Shown: positions 1 through 5,324, counted from the first letter of the stretch. The stretch: DNA of 6,378 nucleotides from Chloroflexota bacterium (GCA_016190535.1 JACPQK010000069.1:1-6378), one strand, 5' to 3'. Program-made: numbers and translations. Notes: generated by a model not told the origin, from the letters alone.

Positions 1-996
1 GGCGGTGGTGATGCCCTCGGCCTTGGCTATGGCCAGCACCCGCACCATAGTATCGTAGACCTCCGCCACCTTCTCCTGGGCCGCCTCCTCGTCATAGCCG
101 GTAAGCTCGAAGGAGAGATTGATAAGCCCCCCGCCGTTGGCCACGTAGTCCGGGGCATAGAGGATTCCCCGCTCTTGGAGAGCCTCGCTGTGACGGTCCT
201 CCAGGAGTTGGTTGTTGGCCCCGCCGCAGACGATGTGGGCCTTAAGCCGGGGGATGGTATCATCGTTGAGCACGCCGCCCAGGGCGCAGGGGGCGAAGAT
301 GTCGCACTCCACATCATATATCTTCTCAGGAGACACTACCCGAGCACCGAACTCACTGCGGGCCCTCTCCACGGCCCTGGGGGCCACGTCACAGGCCACC
401 AGCCGGGCACCGGCCTCCTTCAAGTGCCCTGCCAAGTAGGAGGCCACCTTGCCGAAGCCCTGGAGGGCCACAGTTTTCCCCTCCAGAGCGTCAGAGCCGA
501 AGGCCTGCTCAGCGCAGGCCCGCATGGCCTGATAGACACCAAAGCCAGTGGAGGGGGAGGGGTCCCCACTGCCTCCCTGGGACAGGGGCACCCCCACCAC
601 GTACTCCGTCTCAGTGGCAATCCACGCCATGTCCCGCTCCGTGGTGCCCACGTCCTCCGTAGTGATGTAGCGGCCACCCAGGGTCTCGACGAAGCGGCCG
701 AAGGAGCGGAAGAGGGCCTCGTCTTTATCCCGGGCAGGGTCGCCGATGACGACGGCTTTGCCCCCTCCCAACTGAAGGCCTGCGGCCGCCGCCTTGTAGG
801 TCATGGCACGGGAGAGGCGGAGAACATCCCGGCAGGCTTCTTCCTCGGTGCGGAAGGGCCACATGCGTGTGCCCCCCAGGGAGGGACCCAGGGTAGTATC
901 GTGGATAGCAATGATAGCCCGCAGGCCCGACCCCGGGTCGGAGCAGTATGTCACTTGCTCGTGGCCGAAGCTGCCCATATGTTCCAGGATGTCCAT
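1..996 (-). CDS. Leucine dehydrogenase (Glu/Leu/Phe/Val dehydrogenase family), C-terminus off the window
   Basis: This enzyme performs NAD-dependent oxidative deamination of leucine and other branched-chain amino acids to 2-oxo acids in the cytoplasm (EC 1.4.1.9 by family). The frame reads 332 codons from ATG at 996 to base 1 without a stop. Bacillus-type enzymes are about 360 residues, so roughly 20-40 C-terminal residues are missing. GGTRMW lies at 41-46. The two catalytic lysines are K68 (in MTYKAAAAG) and K80 (in LGGGKAVVIGDP), at the same numbers as in Bacillus leucine dehydrogenase. TEDVGTT is at 113-119 with catalytic D115. The Rossmann loop GFGKVA is at 180-185, with acidic D203 at the end of the next strand, which favours NAD over NADP. 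CALGG, GGANNQL and APDYVANGGG follow as in the family. The start is supported by AAGGAGGG ten bases upstream, inside an intergenic repeat. It lies 203 bases after the thiolase on the same strand with no convincing promoter between. Valine or phenylalanine preference cannot be excluded from sequence alone. Confidence 0.93.
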   Translation of the reverse strand, partial: MDILEHMGSFGHEQVTYCSDPGSGLRAIIAIHDTTLGPSLGGTRMWPFRTEEEACRDVLRLSRAMTYKAAAAGLQLGGGKAVVIGDPARDKDEALFRSFGRFVETLGGRYITTEDVGTTERDMAWIATETEYVVGVPLSQGGSGDPSPSTGFGVYQAMRACAEQAFGSDALEGKTVALQGFGKVASYLAGHLKEAGARLVACDVAPRAVERARSEFGARVVSPEKIYDVECDIFAPCALGGVLNDDTIPRLKAHIVCGGANNQLLEDRHSEALQERGILYAPDYVANGGGLINLSFELTGYDEEAAQEKVAEVYDTMVRVLAIAKAEGITTA

Positions 997-997
997 G

Positions 998-1128
998 GGA
1001 CCTCACCCTCCTTCGACAAGCTCAGGACAGCGCCTGTCCCCCTCTCCCATGGGGAGAGGGGGATAACGTTAAGGCTGGGAGACACCCCCAGACTCCTGGC
1101 AATCCCGACCTGCCAGGACTGCATCCCC
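998..1128 (-). repeat. Structured intergenic repeat, copy 1 (three hairpins plus tail)
   Basis: Read on the minus strand, this copy has three inverted repeats in order. Hairpin 1 has arms CCTGGCA/TGCCAGG (1095-1101 and 1111-1117, 9-base loop). Hairpin 2 has arms CTGGG/CCCAG (1075-1079 and 1087-1091). Hairpin 3 has arms CCCCCTCTCCC/GGGAGAGGGGG (1038-1048 and 1052-1062, 3-base loop). A tail containing CCTGAGCTTGTCGAAGGAGG then runs into GGGTGAGG, next to the leucine dehydrogenase start. The same order recurs near 4504-4921. Plus-strand bases 1008-1032 match 4617-4641 at 22 of 25 positions. There is no T-tract after hairpin 3, so it is not a classical intrinsic terminator. The bases between it and the thiolase stop (1129-1199) show nothing further that I can support. 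Confidence 0.7.
1006..1013 (-). promoter_or_regulatory. Ribosome binding site of leucine dehydrogenase, inside the repeat tail
   Basis: The minus strand reads AAGGAGGG, a near-complete anti-16S match, ten bases before the ATG at 996. A second weaker match, GAGG at 1004-1001, is only four bases away. The spacing of the strong match is slightly long. It decides the start, because no other ATG or GTG in the frame nearby has such a site. The sequence is part of the repeat tail shared with the copy at 4611-4694. Confidence 0.6.
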
Positions 1129-1199
1129 GTATGTTGCCTCCGTAGCCCGACGGGCACCCGGGGCAAGACGCTGAAAGACGCGCCGTTGTAGTTGCCTTA

Positions 1200-2378
1200 T
1201 TACGGCGTCTCCACGCTCAGGGCCACGGCGCCACCACCCCCGTGGCAGATCACCGCCAGCCCCTTCTTCTGCTGTCGCTGGCGCAGGGCATAGAGGAGGG
1301 TTACCAGGATACGAGCACCGCTGGCACCAATGGGATGGCCCAGGGCGGTAGCCCCACCCTTTACGTTCACCCGGCCCCAGTCCCACCCCAGGACCTTGCC
1401 ATTGGCCAGGACCTGAGCAGCAAAGGCCTCGTTGGCCTCCACCAGGTCATAGTCCTCCAGCCGAGCCCCTGTCTTCTTGAGGAGCTGGCGCGTAGCCAGG
1501 GAAGGAGCATCAAAGATCCACTCGGGATCGAGGGCGCTGTGGGCATAGCCGGTAATATAGGCCAGGATGGGTACACCCAGCTCCTGGGCTTTTTGGGAGC
1601 TCATGACCACGAACGCCGCCGCGCCATCGGTAAGCTGGGAGGAGTTACCCGCGGTAACGGTGCCATCCTTGCCAAAGGCCGGAGGCAGTTTGGCCAGTGC
1701 CTCCAGGGAGGTGTCAGGGCGAGGCCCCTCGTCGATACCGACCTCGGTAGACCCCCGCCGCTGACGCAAGCTTACCGGGGCGATCTCATCTCGGAAGGCC
1801 CCCTCCGCGCTCGCGGCCACCGCCTTCCGATGGCTACCATAGGCGAACTCGTCCTGCTCCTGCCGGGTAATGCCATACTTGCGGGCAATAGCGTCAGCGG
1901 AAGCCCCCATGTGGCGATCAGCAAAGGCACACCACAGGCCGTCGCGGATCATAGAGTCCACCAGGCGGCCGTCCCCCAGGCGAAGGCCAATGCGGCTGCC
2001 CGCAAGGTAGTGAGGGGCCTGGGTCATGCTCTCCATGCCCCCGGCAACCACAATCTCCGCTTCGTCCAGTTGCACCATCTGAGCAGCCAGCACCGCCGCC
2101 ATCAGCCCGGAAGCACATACCTTGTTCACCGTGAGGGCCGAGGAGCTGCTGGGGATACCAGCGCCTATGGCCGCTTGCCGGGCTGGGGCCTGGCCCACGC
2201 CCGTGGAAAGCACATTGCCCATGATGGTGTATTCCACTTGGTCGGGGCTGATACCTGCCCGCCTTATCGCCGCGGCAATGGCGATGGACCCCAACTGGGG
2301 TGCTGTCACGCTTGCCAGGGCGCCGCTGAGCTTGCCCATAGGGGTGCGGGCAGCCCCGGCCAGCACTACTTCCCTCAT
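1200..2378 (-). CDS. Thiolase, acetyl-CoA C-acetyltransferase type
   Basis: This cytoplasmic enzyme catalyses thiolytic cleavage of a 3-oxoacyl-CoA, or the reverse condensation of two acetyl-CoA (EC 2.3.1.9 or 2.3.1.16). The protein is 392 residues, the normal length. The nucleophile is C88 in VNKVCASG. The second catalytic set is N316 in EANEAFA, H348 in [16 protein letters not shown], and C378 in ICHGGGGA. These positions match the classical Zoogloea-type numbering almost exactly. HMG at 156-158 resembles biosynthetic, short-chain enzymes. By contrast residues 287-292 (WIFDAP) depart from the IMG sequence I recall for the PhaA/AtoB type, so substrate length is uncertain. The ATG at 2378 is preceded by GGAGG seven bases upstream, and the stop is TAA. 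It lies 129 bases after selB and 203 before leucine dehydrogenase, all on the same strand. With the latter it would fit branched-chain amino-acid or acyl-CoA catabolism, which is an inference from proximity only. Confidence 0.93.
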   Translation of the reverse strand: MREVVLAGAARTPMGKLSGALASVTAPQLGSIAIAAAIRRAGISPDQVEYTIMGNVLSTGVGQAPARQAAIGAGIPSSSSALTVNKVCASGLMAAVLAAQMVQLDEAEIVVAGGMESMTQAPHYLAGSRIGLRLGDGRLVDSMIRDGLWCAFADRHMGASADAIARKYGITRQEQDEFAYGSHRKAVAASAEGAFRDEIAPVSLRQRRGSTEVGIDEGPRPDTSLEALAKLPPAFGKDGTVTAGNSSQLTDGAAAFVVMSSQKAQELGVPILAYITGYAHSALDPEWIFDAPSLATRQLLKKTGARLEDYDLVEANEAFAAQVLANGKVLGWDWGRVNVKGGATALGHPIGASGARILVTLLYALRQRQQKKGLAVICHGGGGAVALSVETP

Positions 2379-2422
2379 TTCCTAGCCTCCGAAGTTCTCT
2401 TATTTCGTCTGCACATTCGACT

Positions 2423-2451
2423 ATTATGCCCTAAACGGGCCTCTGTGACTA
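2423..2451 (-). promoter_or_regulatory. Probable promoter of the thiolase gene
   Basis: In the 129 bases between selB and the thiolase, the minus strand has TAGTCA (2451-2446, four of six matches to TTGACA), a spacer of exactly 17 bases, and CATAAT (2428-2423, five of six matches to TATAAT). The transcript would begin about 40 bases before the ATG, leaving room for the GGAGG site at 2390-2386. This suggests the thiolase need not depend on selB transcription. The rest of the gap holds only a short weak palindrome (CCCTCTTGAGGG on the minus strand) after the selB stop, with no T-tract. Confidence 0.5.
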
Positions 2452-2507
2452 CCCGGCCAGCCCCCAGGCTATTCAGAAACATTCTCACCCCTCAAGAGGG
2501 AGCCGCC

Positions 2508-4373
2508 TTACGCCCTGAGCACCCGCTCATCGCCCGTCCTCCGGGTGACCCTCTGCTGGTCCAGATGCTCCATCAGGGCCAGAGCGTATTTCCGGCTGGT
2601 GCCCAGGAGGTCCCGTACCTGGGCCACCGTGATGCGGCCCCGGGCCTGTAGCTCGGCCACCACCTTATCCACCATAGCCTGGTAGGCGCTGCTGGTGAAA
2701 TAGACCCCTTCGGCCAGCTTGACCACCTTCCCCTCCTCAACTAGCAGGGTCATGAGCTGGGGGTCGAGGGCACCGTCGGCGGGAGGCGAGGAGGGGCTAG
2801 CTTGCAGGGCCTGGAGGAACGCCTGTATCTGCTCCTGCTGCTGGGGTGTAAGCTTAGGGCCAAAGTCCCGGCGACGCAACCTGGTGCCCACCTCCGCCAC
2901 CTCCCCCGAGGCCACAAGCCGGGGCAAGGCCAGGTCGAAAAGGCGGGAGGACAGCTTGAGACGGCTGCGGGCCTCCTCCCTGGCCATACCCCCGCGCAGG
3001 GGGAACTGGCGATGGTAGCCCTCCAACTCCTGGAGCAGCCGCTCCTGCAGGGCTTGCCATGCTGCTTGACCGTAGACCAGGGTTTGAGCGCCCCCCTCCT
3101 CTCCCAGCACCACCACACTGTCGCTGTCTGCCAGCCAGCGCACAGCCTCCCCGGTCTCTTCCTGGCCAAGGTGGACAAGTTGGGCCAGGGTGGCCAGCTC
3201 CAGCGGTCCCTCCAGGGGAAGGCTACGCAGCACCATCTCCGCAGGATCGGTCACCTGGGCTAGGGCAGCCAGGCGCTCCAGGGTGGCCCTATGCTGGCGG
3301 CGATGGCGGCGGGCGTTGGCCTCCACCACCTGGCCACCCCCCAGGGTACGGTTACCCGCCCGGAGCACAAAATGGTCGCCCTTGACCACGGGCAAGGGCC
3401 CGGCGAGCAAGAGCTGGGCCCAGGAGCTATCCCCCGGGGCCAGCTCCTTGCTGTCGAGGAGCCGCACCCGGCAGGCCATCTCCCCAGTGCCCGTATGGAG
3501 CGTAACCACAGCGGCATGCTCCAGAGGCCTCCCCACGTCGGGTAACAGGCGCAGTTGGACATCCGCAGCCAGGCTAGGACGCAGCCAGCCCGGTGTGGTG
3601 ACGACATCCCCCCTCCCCACCCCTTCGGTGGCAATCCCCACCAGGTTGGCCGCTACCCGGGTGCCCGGCAGAGCGGGGTCGACCTTATGCCGGTGAGTCT
3701 GGAGGCCGCGGATGCGGGTACGCAGGCCCCGAGGCAGCACCTCCACCTCCTGGCCTACCTTCAGAGACCCGTCCACCAGGGTGCCTGTAACCACGGTGCC
3801 AAATCCAGCGACAGTAAAAGAGCGGTCCACCAGCAGACGGGGCCGCCCCAGGTCCCGGCGGGGTGGTAGCCCCTCCAGCAGCCGGTCCAGGGTTGCCGCC
3901 AGCTCTTCCAGCCCTTCGCCAGTCACCGCCGACACAGCGACCAAGGGGGCCCCCTCCAGGCTGGTACCCCTGAGGACCGACGCCACCTCCTCCTGGACCA
4001 GGGACAGGAACCCCTCTTCGGCCAGATCCACTTTGGTGAGGGCCACAATACCTCGCCCAATGTGCAGCAGGTCCAGAATGGCCAGATGTTCCCGGGTCTG
4101 GGGCATGACGCCTTCGTCGGCGGCCACCACTAATAGGGCCAAGTCCAGGCTGCCCACCCCGGCCAGCATGTTATGGACAAAGCGCTCGTGGCCAGGGACA
4201 TCCACGATGCTGATCTCCTTGCCGCTGGGGATGGTGAGCCAGGCGAAGCCCAGGTCTATAGTCATGCCCCGCTGCTTCTCCTCCTGGAGACGGTCCGGGT
4301 CGATGCCTGTCAGGGCCTTGATCAGGGTGGACTTGCCGTGGTCTACGTGGCCTGCGGTGCCGATGACGAACAT
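2508..4373 (-). CDS. selB: Selenocysteine-specific translation elongation factor SelB
   Basis: SelB is a GTPase that carries selenocysteyl-tRNA(Sec) to the ribosome at in-frame UGA codons marked by a SECIS hairpin. From ATG 4373 it has 621 residues, the normal size. The GTP-binding motifs are G1 GHVDHGKS (8-15), G2 T38 in GMTID, G3 DVPGHE (58-63), G4 TKVD (113-116) and G5 SAV (148-150). EF-Tu-like beta-barrel domains follow at about 175-260 and 265-355. Residues from about 360 to the end form the SelB-specific winged-helix region. The last wing, about 578-621, contains TVAQVRDLLGTSRKYALALM and ends TRRTGDERVLR, typical of the SECIS-binding domain. A GTG eight codons upstream (4397) is in frame, but it overlaps the predicted -10 element and would add residues before the usual MFVIGTAGH start, so ATG 4373 is preferred. 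There is no Shine-Dalgarno before it. Neither selA nor tRNA-Sec is visible here. The stop is TAA. Confidence 0.95.
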   Translation of the reverse strand: MFVIGTAGHVDHGKSTLIKALTGIDPDRLQEEKQRGMTIDLGFAWLTIPSGKEISIVDVPGHERFVHNMLAGVGSLDLALLVVAADEGVMPQTREHLAILDLLHIGRGIVALTKVDLAEEGFLSLVQEEVASVLRGTSLEGAPLVAVSAVTGEGLEELAATLDRLLEGLPPRRDLGRPRLLVDRSFTVAGFGTVVTGTLVDGSLKVGQEVEVLPRGLRTRIRGLQTHRHKVDPALPGTRVAANLVGIATEGVGRGDVVTTPGWLRPSLAADVQLRLLPDVGRPLEHAAVVTLHTGTGEMACRVRLLDSKELAPGDSSWAQLLLAGPLPVVKGDHFVLRAGNRTLGGGQVVEANARRHRRQHRATLERLAALAQVTDPAEMVLRSLPLEGPLELATLAQLVHLGQEETGEAVRWLADSDSVVVLGEEGGAQTLVYGQAAWQALQERLLQELEGYHRQFPLRGGMAREEARSRLKLSSRLFDLALPRLVASGEVAEVGTRLRRRDFGPKLTPQQQEQIQAFLQALQASPSSPPADGALDPQLMTLLVEEGKVVKLAEGVYFTSSAYQAMVDKVVAELQARGRITVAQVRDLLGTSRKYALALMEHLDQQRVTRRTGDERVLRA

Positions 4374-4387
4374 GAGAGCTCGCTTCG

Positions 4388-4396
4388 AGTATAGCA
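4388..4396 (-). promoter_or_regulatory. selB: Extended -10 promoter of selB
   Basis: The minus strand reads TGCTATACT (4396-4388), a full extended -10 (TGN plus five of six matches to TATAAT). No good -35 hexamer lies 16-18 bases upstream, which is acceptable for an extended -10. Transcription would begin about seven bases later, near 4380-4382, leaving only some 7-9 bases before the ATG at 4373. A second, poorer TGCTATCCT lies just upstream. Confidence 0.5.
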
Positions 4397-4503
4397 CGGT
4401 AGGATAGCAGCAGCCAGGAAAGACGCCCGCTTACCCAGCAAGGGGAGCTTCCACCAGCCAGTGTCCCGTCTCTGAAATACATTGAATGAATCAGGGCTCG
4501 TGC

Positions 4504-4580
4504 GGGTGCAGGCCGACCTGTCGGTCCGCCGGGGTCTGGGGTGTCCCCCAGATTTCCTCTCTTTCCCCCTCTCCTGATGG
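4504..4580 (+). repeat. Structured intergenic repeat, copy A (truncated in hairpin 3)
   Basis: This copy aligns with the minus-strand reading of copy 1 and the plus strand of copy B. It begins GGGTGCAGG. Hairpin 1 has arms CCGAC/GTCGG (4513-4517 and 4520-4524; a four-pair stem if a normal loop is required). Hairpin 2 has arms CTGGGG/CCCCAG (4536-4541 and 4546-4551). Only the left arm of hairpin 3, CCCCCTCTCC (4565-4574), is present. Similarity to copy B stops at about 4580, where the terminal inverted repeat of the neighbouring element starts, and no right arm follows. Confidence 0.6.
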
Positions 4581-4610
4581 TCATAACAAATTATGGTGAC
4601 ATTCTATAAA

Positions 4611-4694
4611 CACCCCCTCCTTCGGCCAGCTCAGGACGGCGTGTGGCTCCCCCTCTTAGGCGTAAGAGGGGGACTGGGCTCAGCCCAGACCCAC
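4611..4694 (-). repeat. Structured intergenic repeat, copy D (left arm of the fold-back)
   Basis: On the minus strand this reads GTGGGTCTGGG, then hairpin 2 with arms CTGGGCT/AGCCCAG (4674-4680 and 4682-4688, a near-perfect palindrome), then hairpin 3 with arms CCCCCTCTTA/TAAGAGGGGG (4649-4658 and 4663-4672, 4-base loop). The tail has CCTGAGCTGGCCGAAGGAGG and runs into GGGGGTG. Compared with copy 1, hairpin 3 has changed on both arms so that pairing is kept. Hairpin 1 was not found, and the linker between hairpins 2 and 3 is one base instead of about twelve. Confidence 0.65.
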
Positions 4695-4747
4695 GAGAGG
4701 CTGCGCGGCAGGGGGTATGTTGCTAAGACATGAAGAAATCCGTGGGT

Positions 4748-4806
4748 GCGGGCAAGCCCGCCAGGGGACACCCCCTGAGACCCCTGGCAGGGGGCAGAGC
4801 CCCCTG
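4748..4806 (+). repeat. Run of three GC-rich hairpins in the centre of the fold-back
   Basis: Three perfect stems follow one another. The first is GCGGG/CCCGC (4748-4752 and 4757-4761). The second is CAGGGG/CCCCTG (4762-4767 and 4772-4777, loop ACAC). The third is GCAGGGGGC/GCCCCCTGC (4787-4795 and 4799-4807, loop AGA). They lead directly into the hairpins of copy B, so six stems are strung together between 4748 and 4904. None is followed by a T-tract. Function is unknown. Confidence 0.6.
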
Positions 4807-4818
4807 CACCCCGGGGAA

Positions 4819-4921
4819 GGTGCAGGAAACCTGTGGTTTACTGTTGGGGGTTTGGGGGTATCCCCCAGAATTACCTCCCTCCCCCTCTCCTGCTGGAGAG
4901 GGGGACCGTGGGGGTGAGGTG
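4819..4921 (+). repeat. Structured intergenic repeat, copy B (right arm of the fold-back)
   Basis: This copy has all three hairpins. Hairpin 1 is AAACC/GGTTT (4827-4831 and 4835-4839, loop TGT, closed further out by CAG/CTG). Hairpin 2 is TGGGGG/CCCCCA (4853-4858 and 4862-4867). Hairpin 3 is CCCCCTCTCC/GGAGAGGGGG (4881-4890 and 4895-4904). It ends GGGGGTGAGGTG (4910-4921) but lacks the CCTGAGC..GAAGG part of the tail present in copies 1 and D. Confidence 0.65.
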
Positions 4922-5052
4922 TCGTGCACATGGGGTACACGTGTCATTATATTTAGTTAATGACCATAAGCCGGGGGCTTCATGTGCCATACTTTGACAG
5001 AGAGTATCATAAAACGACCTTGGTGCCGGTCCTGTGCGTAGCCCTAACTTCC

Positions 5053-5058
5053 TATAAT
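5053..5058 (+). promoter_or_regulatory. -10 element (TATAAT) of the ferredoxin-like gene, leaderless arrangement
   Basis: A perfect TATAAT ends eight bases before the ATG at 5067, so transcription would start at or within a base or two of the A of the start codon. No -35 consensus is found at the usual distance. A perfect TTGACA lies at 4994-4999, but it is too far upstream to pair with this -10. There is no usable Shine-Dalgarno: the GGGG at 5060-5063 is only three bases from ATG. Confidence 0.5.
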
Positions 5059-5066
5059 AGGGGTAG

Positions 5067-5267
5067 ATGCCTAAAGCAGTCCTGGACGAGACCCGCTGCC
5101 AGCCCTCCCAGTGTCCCGAAGGACGGTGCCTGGCCCGCAGGCACTGCCCGGTAAAGGCCCTATGGCAGGAGGAGCCTTTCGCTACACCTTTCCTCAGTGG
5201 TGGCAAGTGCAACGGCTGTGCCAAGTGCGTCCCGGCTTGCCCTCCGCGCGCCATTATCATGCGCTAG
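5067..5267 (+). CDS. Small dicluster ferredoxin-like protein, resembling the N-terminal Fe-S domain of RLI/ABCE1
   Basis: This 66-residue protein has eight cysteines in two groups. The second group is canonical for a [4Fe-4S] cluster: CNGCAKCVPACP, with C48, C51, C54 and C58 followed by proline. The first group is spaced differently: C11, C16, C21 and C27 followed by proline (CX4CX4CX5CP). A clostridial ferredoxin would use CX2CX2CX3CP twice. An unusual cysteine set with DETRCQPSQC at its start, then a canonical 4Fe-4S motif, recalls the N-terminal domain of the ribosome-recycling ATPase ABCE1/RLI, here without any ATPase. That likeness is inferred from spacing and a few residues only. It could equally be a free electron carrier of unknown partner. 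It is probably cytoplasmic, with no signal peptide or membrane segment. An in-frame TAG directly precedes the ATG, and the frame ends in two consecutive TAG codons. A TATAAT lies eight bases upstream. PIG-L begins 134 bases downstream. Confidence 0.8.
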   Translation: MPKAVLDETRCQPSQCPEGRCLARRHCPVKALWQEEPFATPFLSGGKCNGCAKCVPACPPRAIIMR

Positions 5268-5324
5268 TAGCTTACAGCGGACGTAGCCAATAGCCAGGCA
5301 AAGCGCCGGGGACGACTAGGTGGA

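Larger units (their letters stand above)
4577..4967. mobile_element. Candidate fold-back / MITE-like element with terminal inverted repeats, no transposase
   Basis: The left end (4577-4602) and the reverse complement of the right end (4967-4941) both begin ATGGTCAT and align over about 27 bases with roughly 22 matches and three single-base gaps. Both ends are strikingly AT-rich against the GC-rich surroundings. Just inside each end lies a structured repeat copy, pointing outward in opposite directions (4611-4694 minus, 4819-4921 plus), so the whole segment of about 391 bases is an imperfect inverted repeat. No target-site duplication is evident: the flanks are CCTG on the left and AAGCC on the right. 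It codes for nothing, so movement, if any, would need a transposase supplied elsewhere. Two independently placed repeat copies could also explain it. Confidence 0.45.
4398..5066. other. Non-coding region of 669 bases between the two gene groups
   Basis: No credible gene lies here. Frames on both strands are short, rich in Pro and Gly, and follow the repeats. From left to right it holds: the selB upstream DNA (to about 4500, nothing further recognised); a truncated structured repeat (4504-4580); a candidate fold-back element (4577-4967) with two facing repeat copies and a run of GC-rich hairpins between them; a small palindrome with arms AAGCC/GGCTT at 4968-4980; and the promoter region of the ferredoxin-like gene. 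I looked for tRNA-Sec on both strands and did not find an acceptor/T-arm pattern. Confidence 0.8.

Noticed and set aside
1038..1062. Hairpin 3 of copy 1 as an intrinsic terminator after the thiolase
   Set aside because: The stem is strong, but neither side has a T-tract, and the repeat recurs at places not tied to gene ends.
175..1191. A 338-codon plus-strand frame antisense to leucine dehydrogenase
   Set aside because: It is a mirror of a gene with strong G/C third-position bias; its protein is low-complexity (Gly, Ala, Pro, His) with no recognisable domain, and the opposite strand carries every catalytic motif of leucine dehydrogenase.
1242..2651. A 469-codon plus-strand frame across the thiolase and the end of selB
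   Set aside because: It crosses two well-supported opposite-strand genes and their promoter region and encodes no recognisable domain.
4374..4397. N-terminal extension of SelB from GTG 4397
   Set aside because: The codons overlap the predicted extended -10, there is no ribosome binding site, and SelB proteins normally begin just before the GTAGHVDHGKS motif.
3712..4407. A 231-codon plus-strand frame opposite the SelB GTPase domain
   Set aside because: The Ser/Arg-rich product is typical of antisense shadow frames; the minus strand holds all GTPase motifs.
4680..4960. Several 66-86-codon frames on both strands in the intergenic region
   Set aside because: They consist of Pro/Gly-rich translations of the hairpin repeats, overlap one another, and lack ribosome binding sites or homology that I can recognise.
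4577..4967. CRISPR array
   Set aside because: The repeats are few, inverted rather than direct, unequal in length and spacing, with no regular spacers.
4994..5022. Perfect TTGACA at 4994-4999 as the -35 of the ferredoxin-like gene
   Set aside because: The only good -10 (5053-5058) is 53 bases downstream, and no acceptable -10 lies 16-18 bases after the TTGACA.
4398..5066. Possible tRNA-Sec (selC) next to selB
   Set aside because: No TTCGA-type T-arm paired with an acceptor stem and no TCA anticodon loop with a flanking stem was found on either strand.
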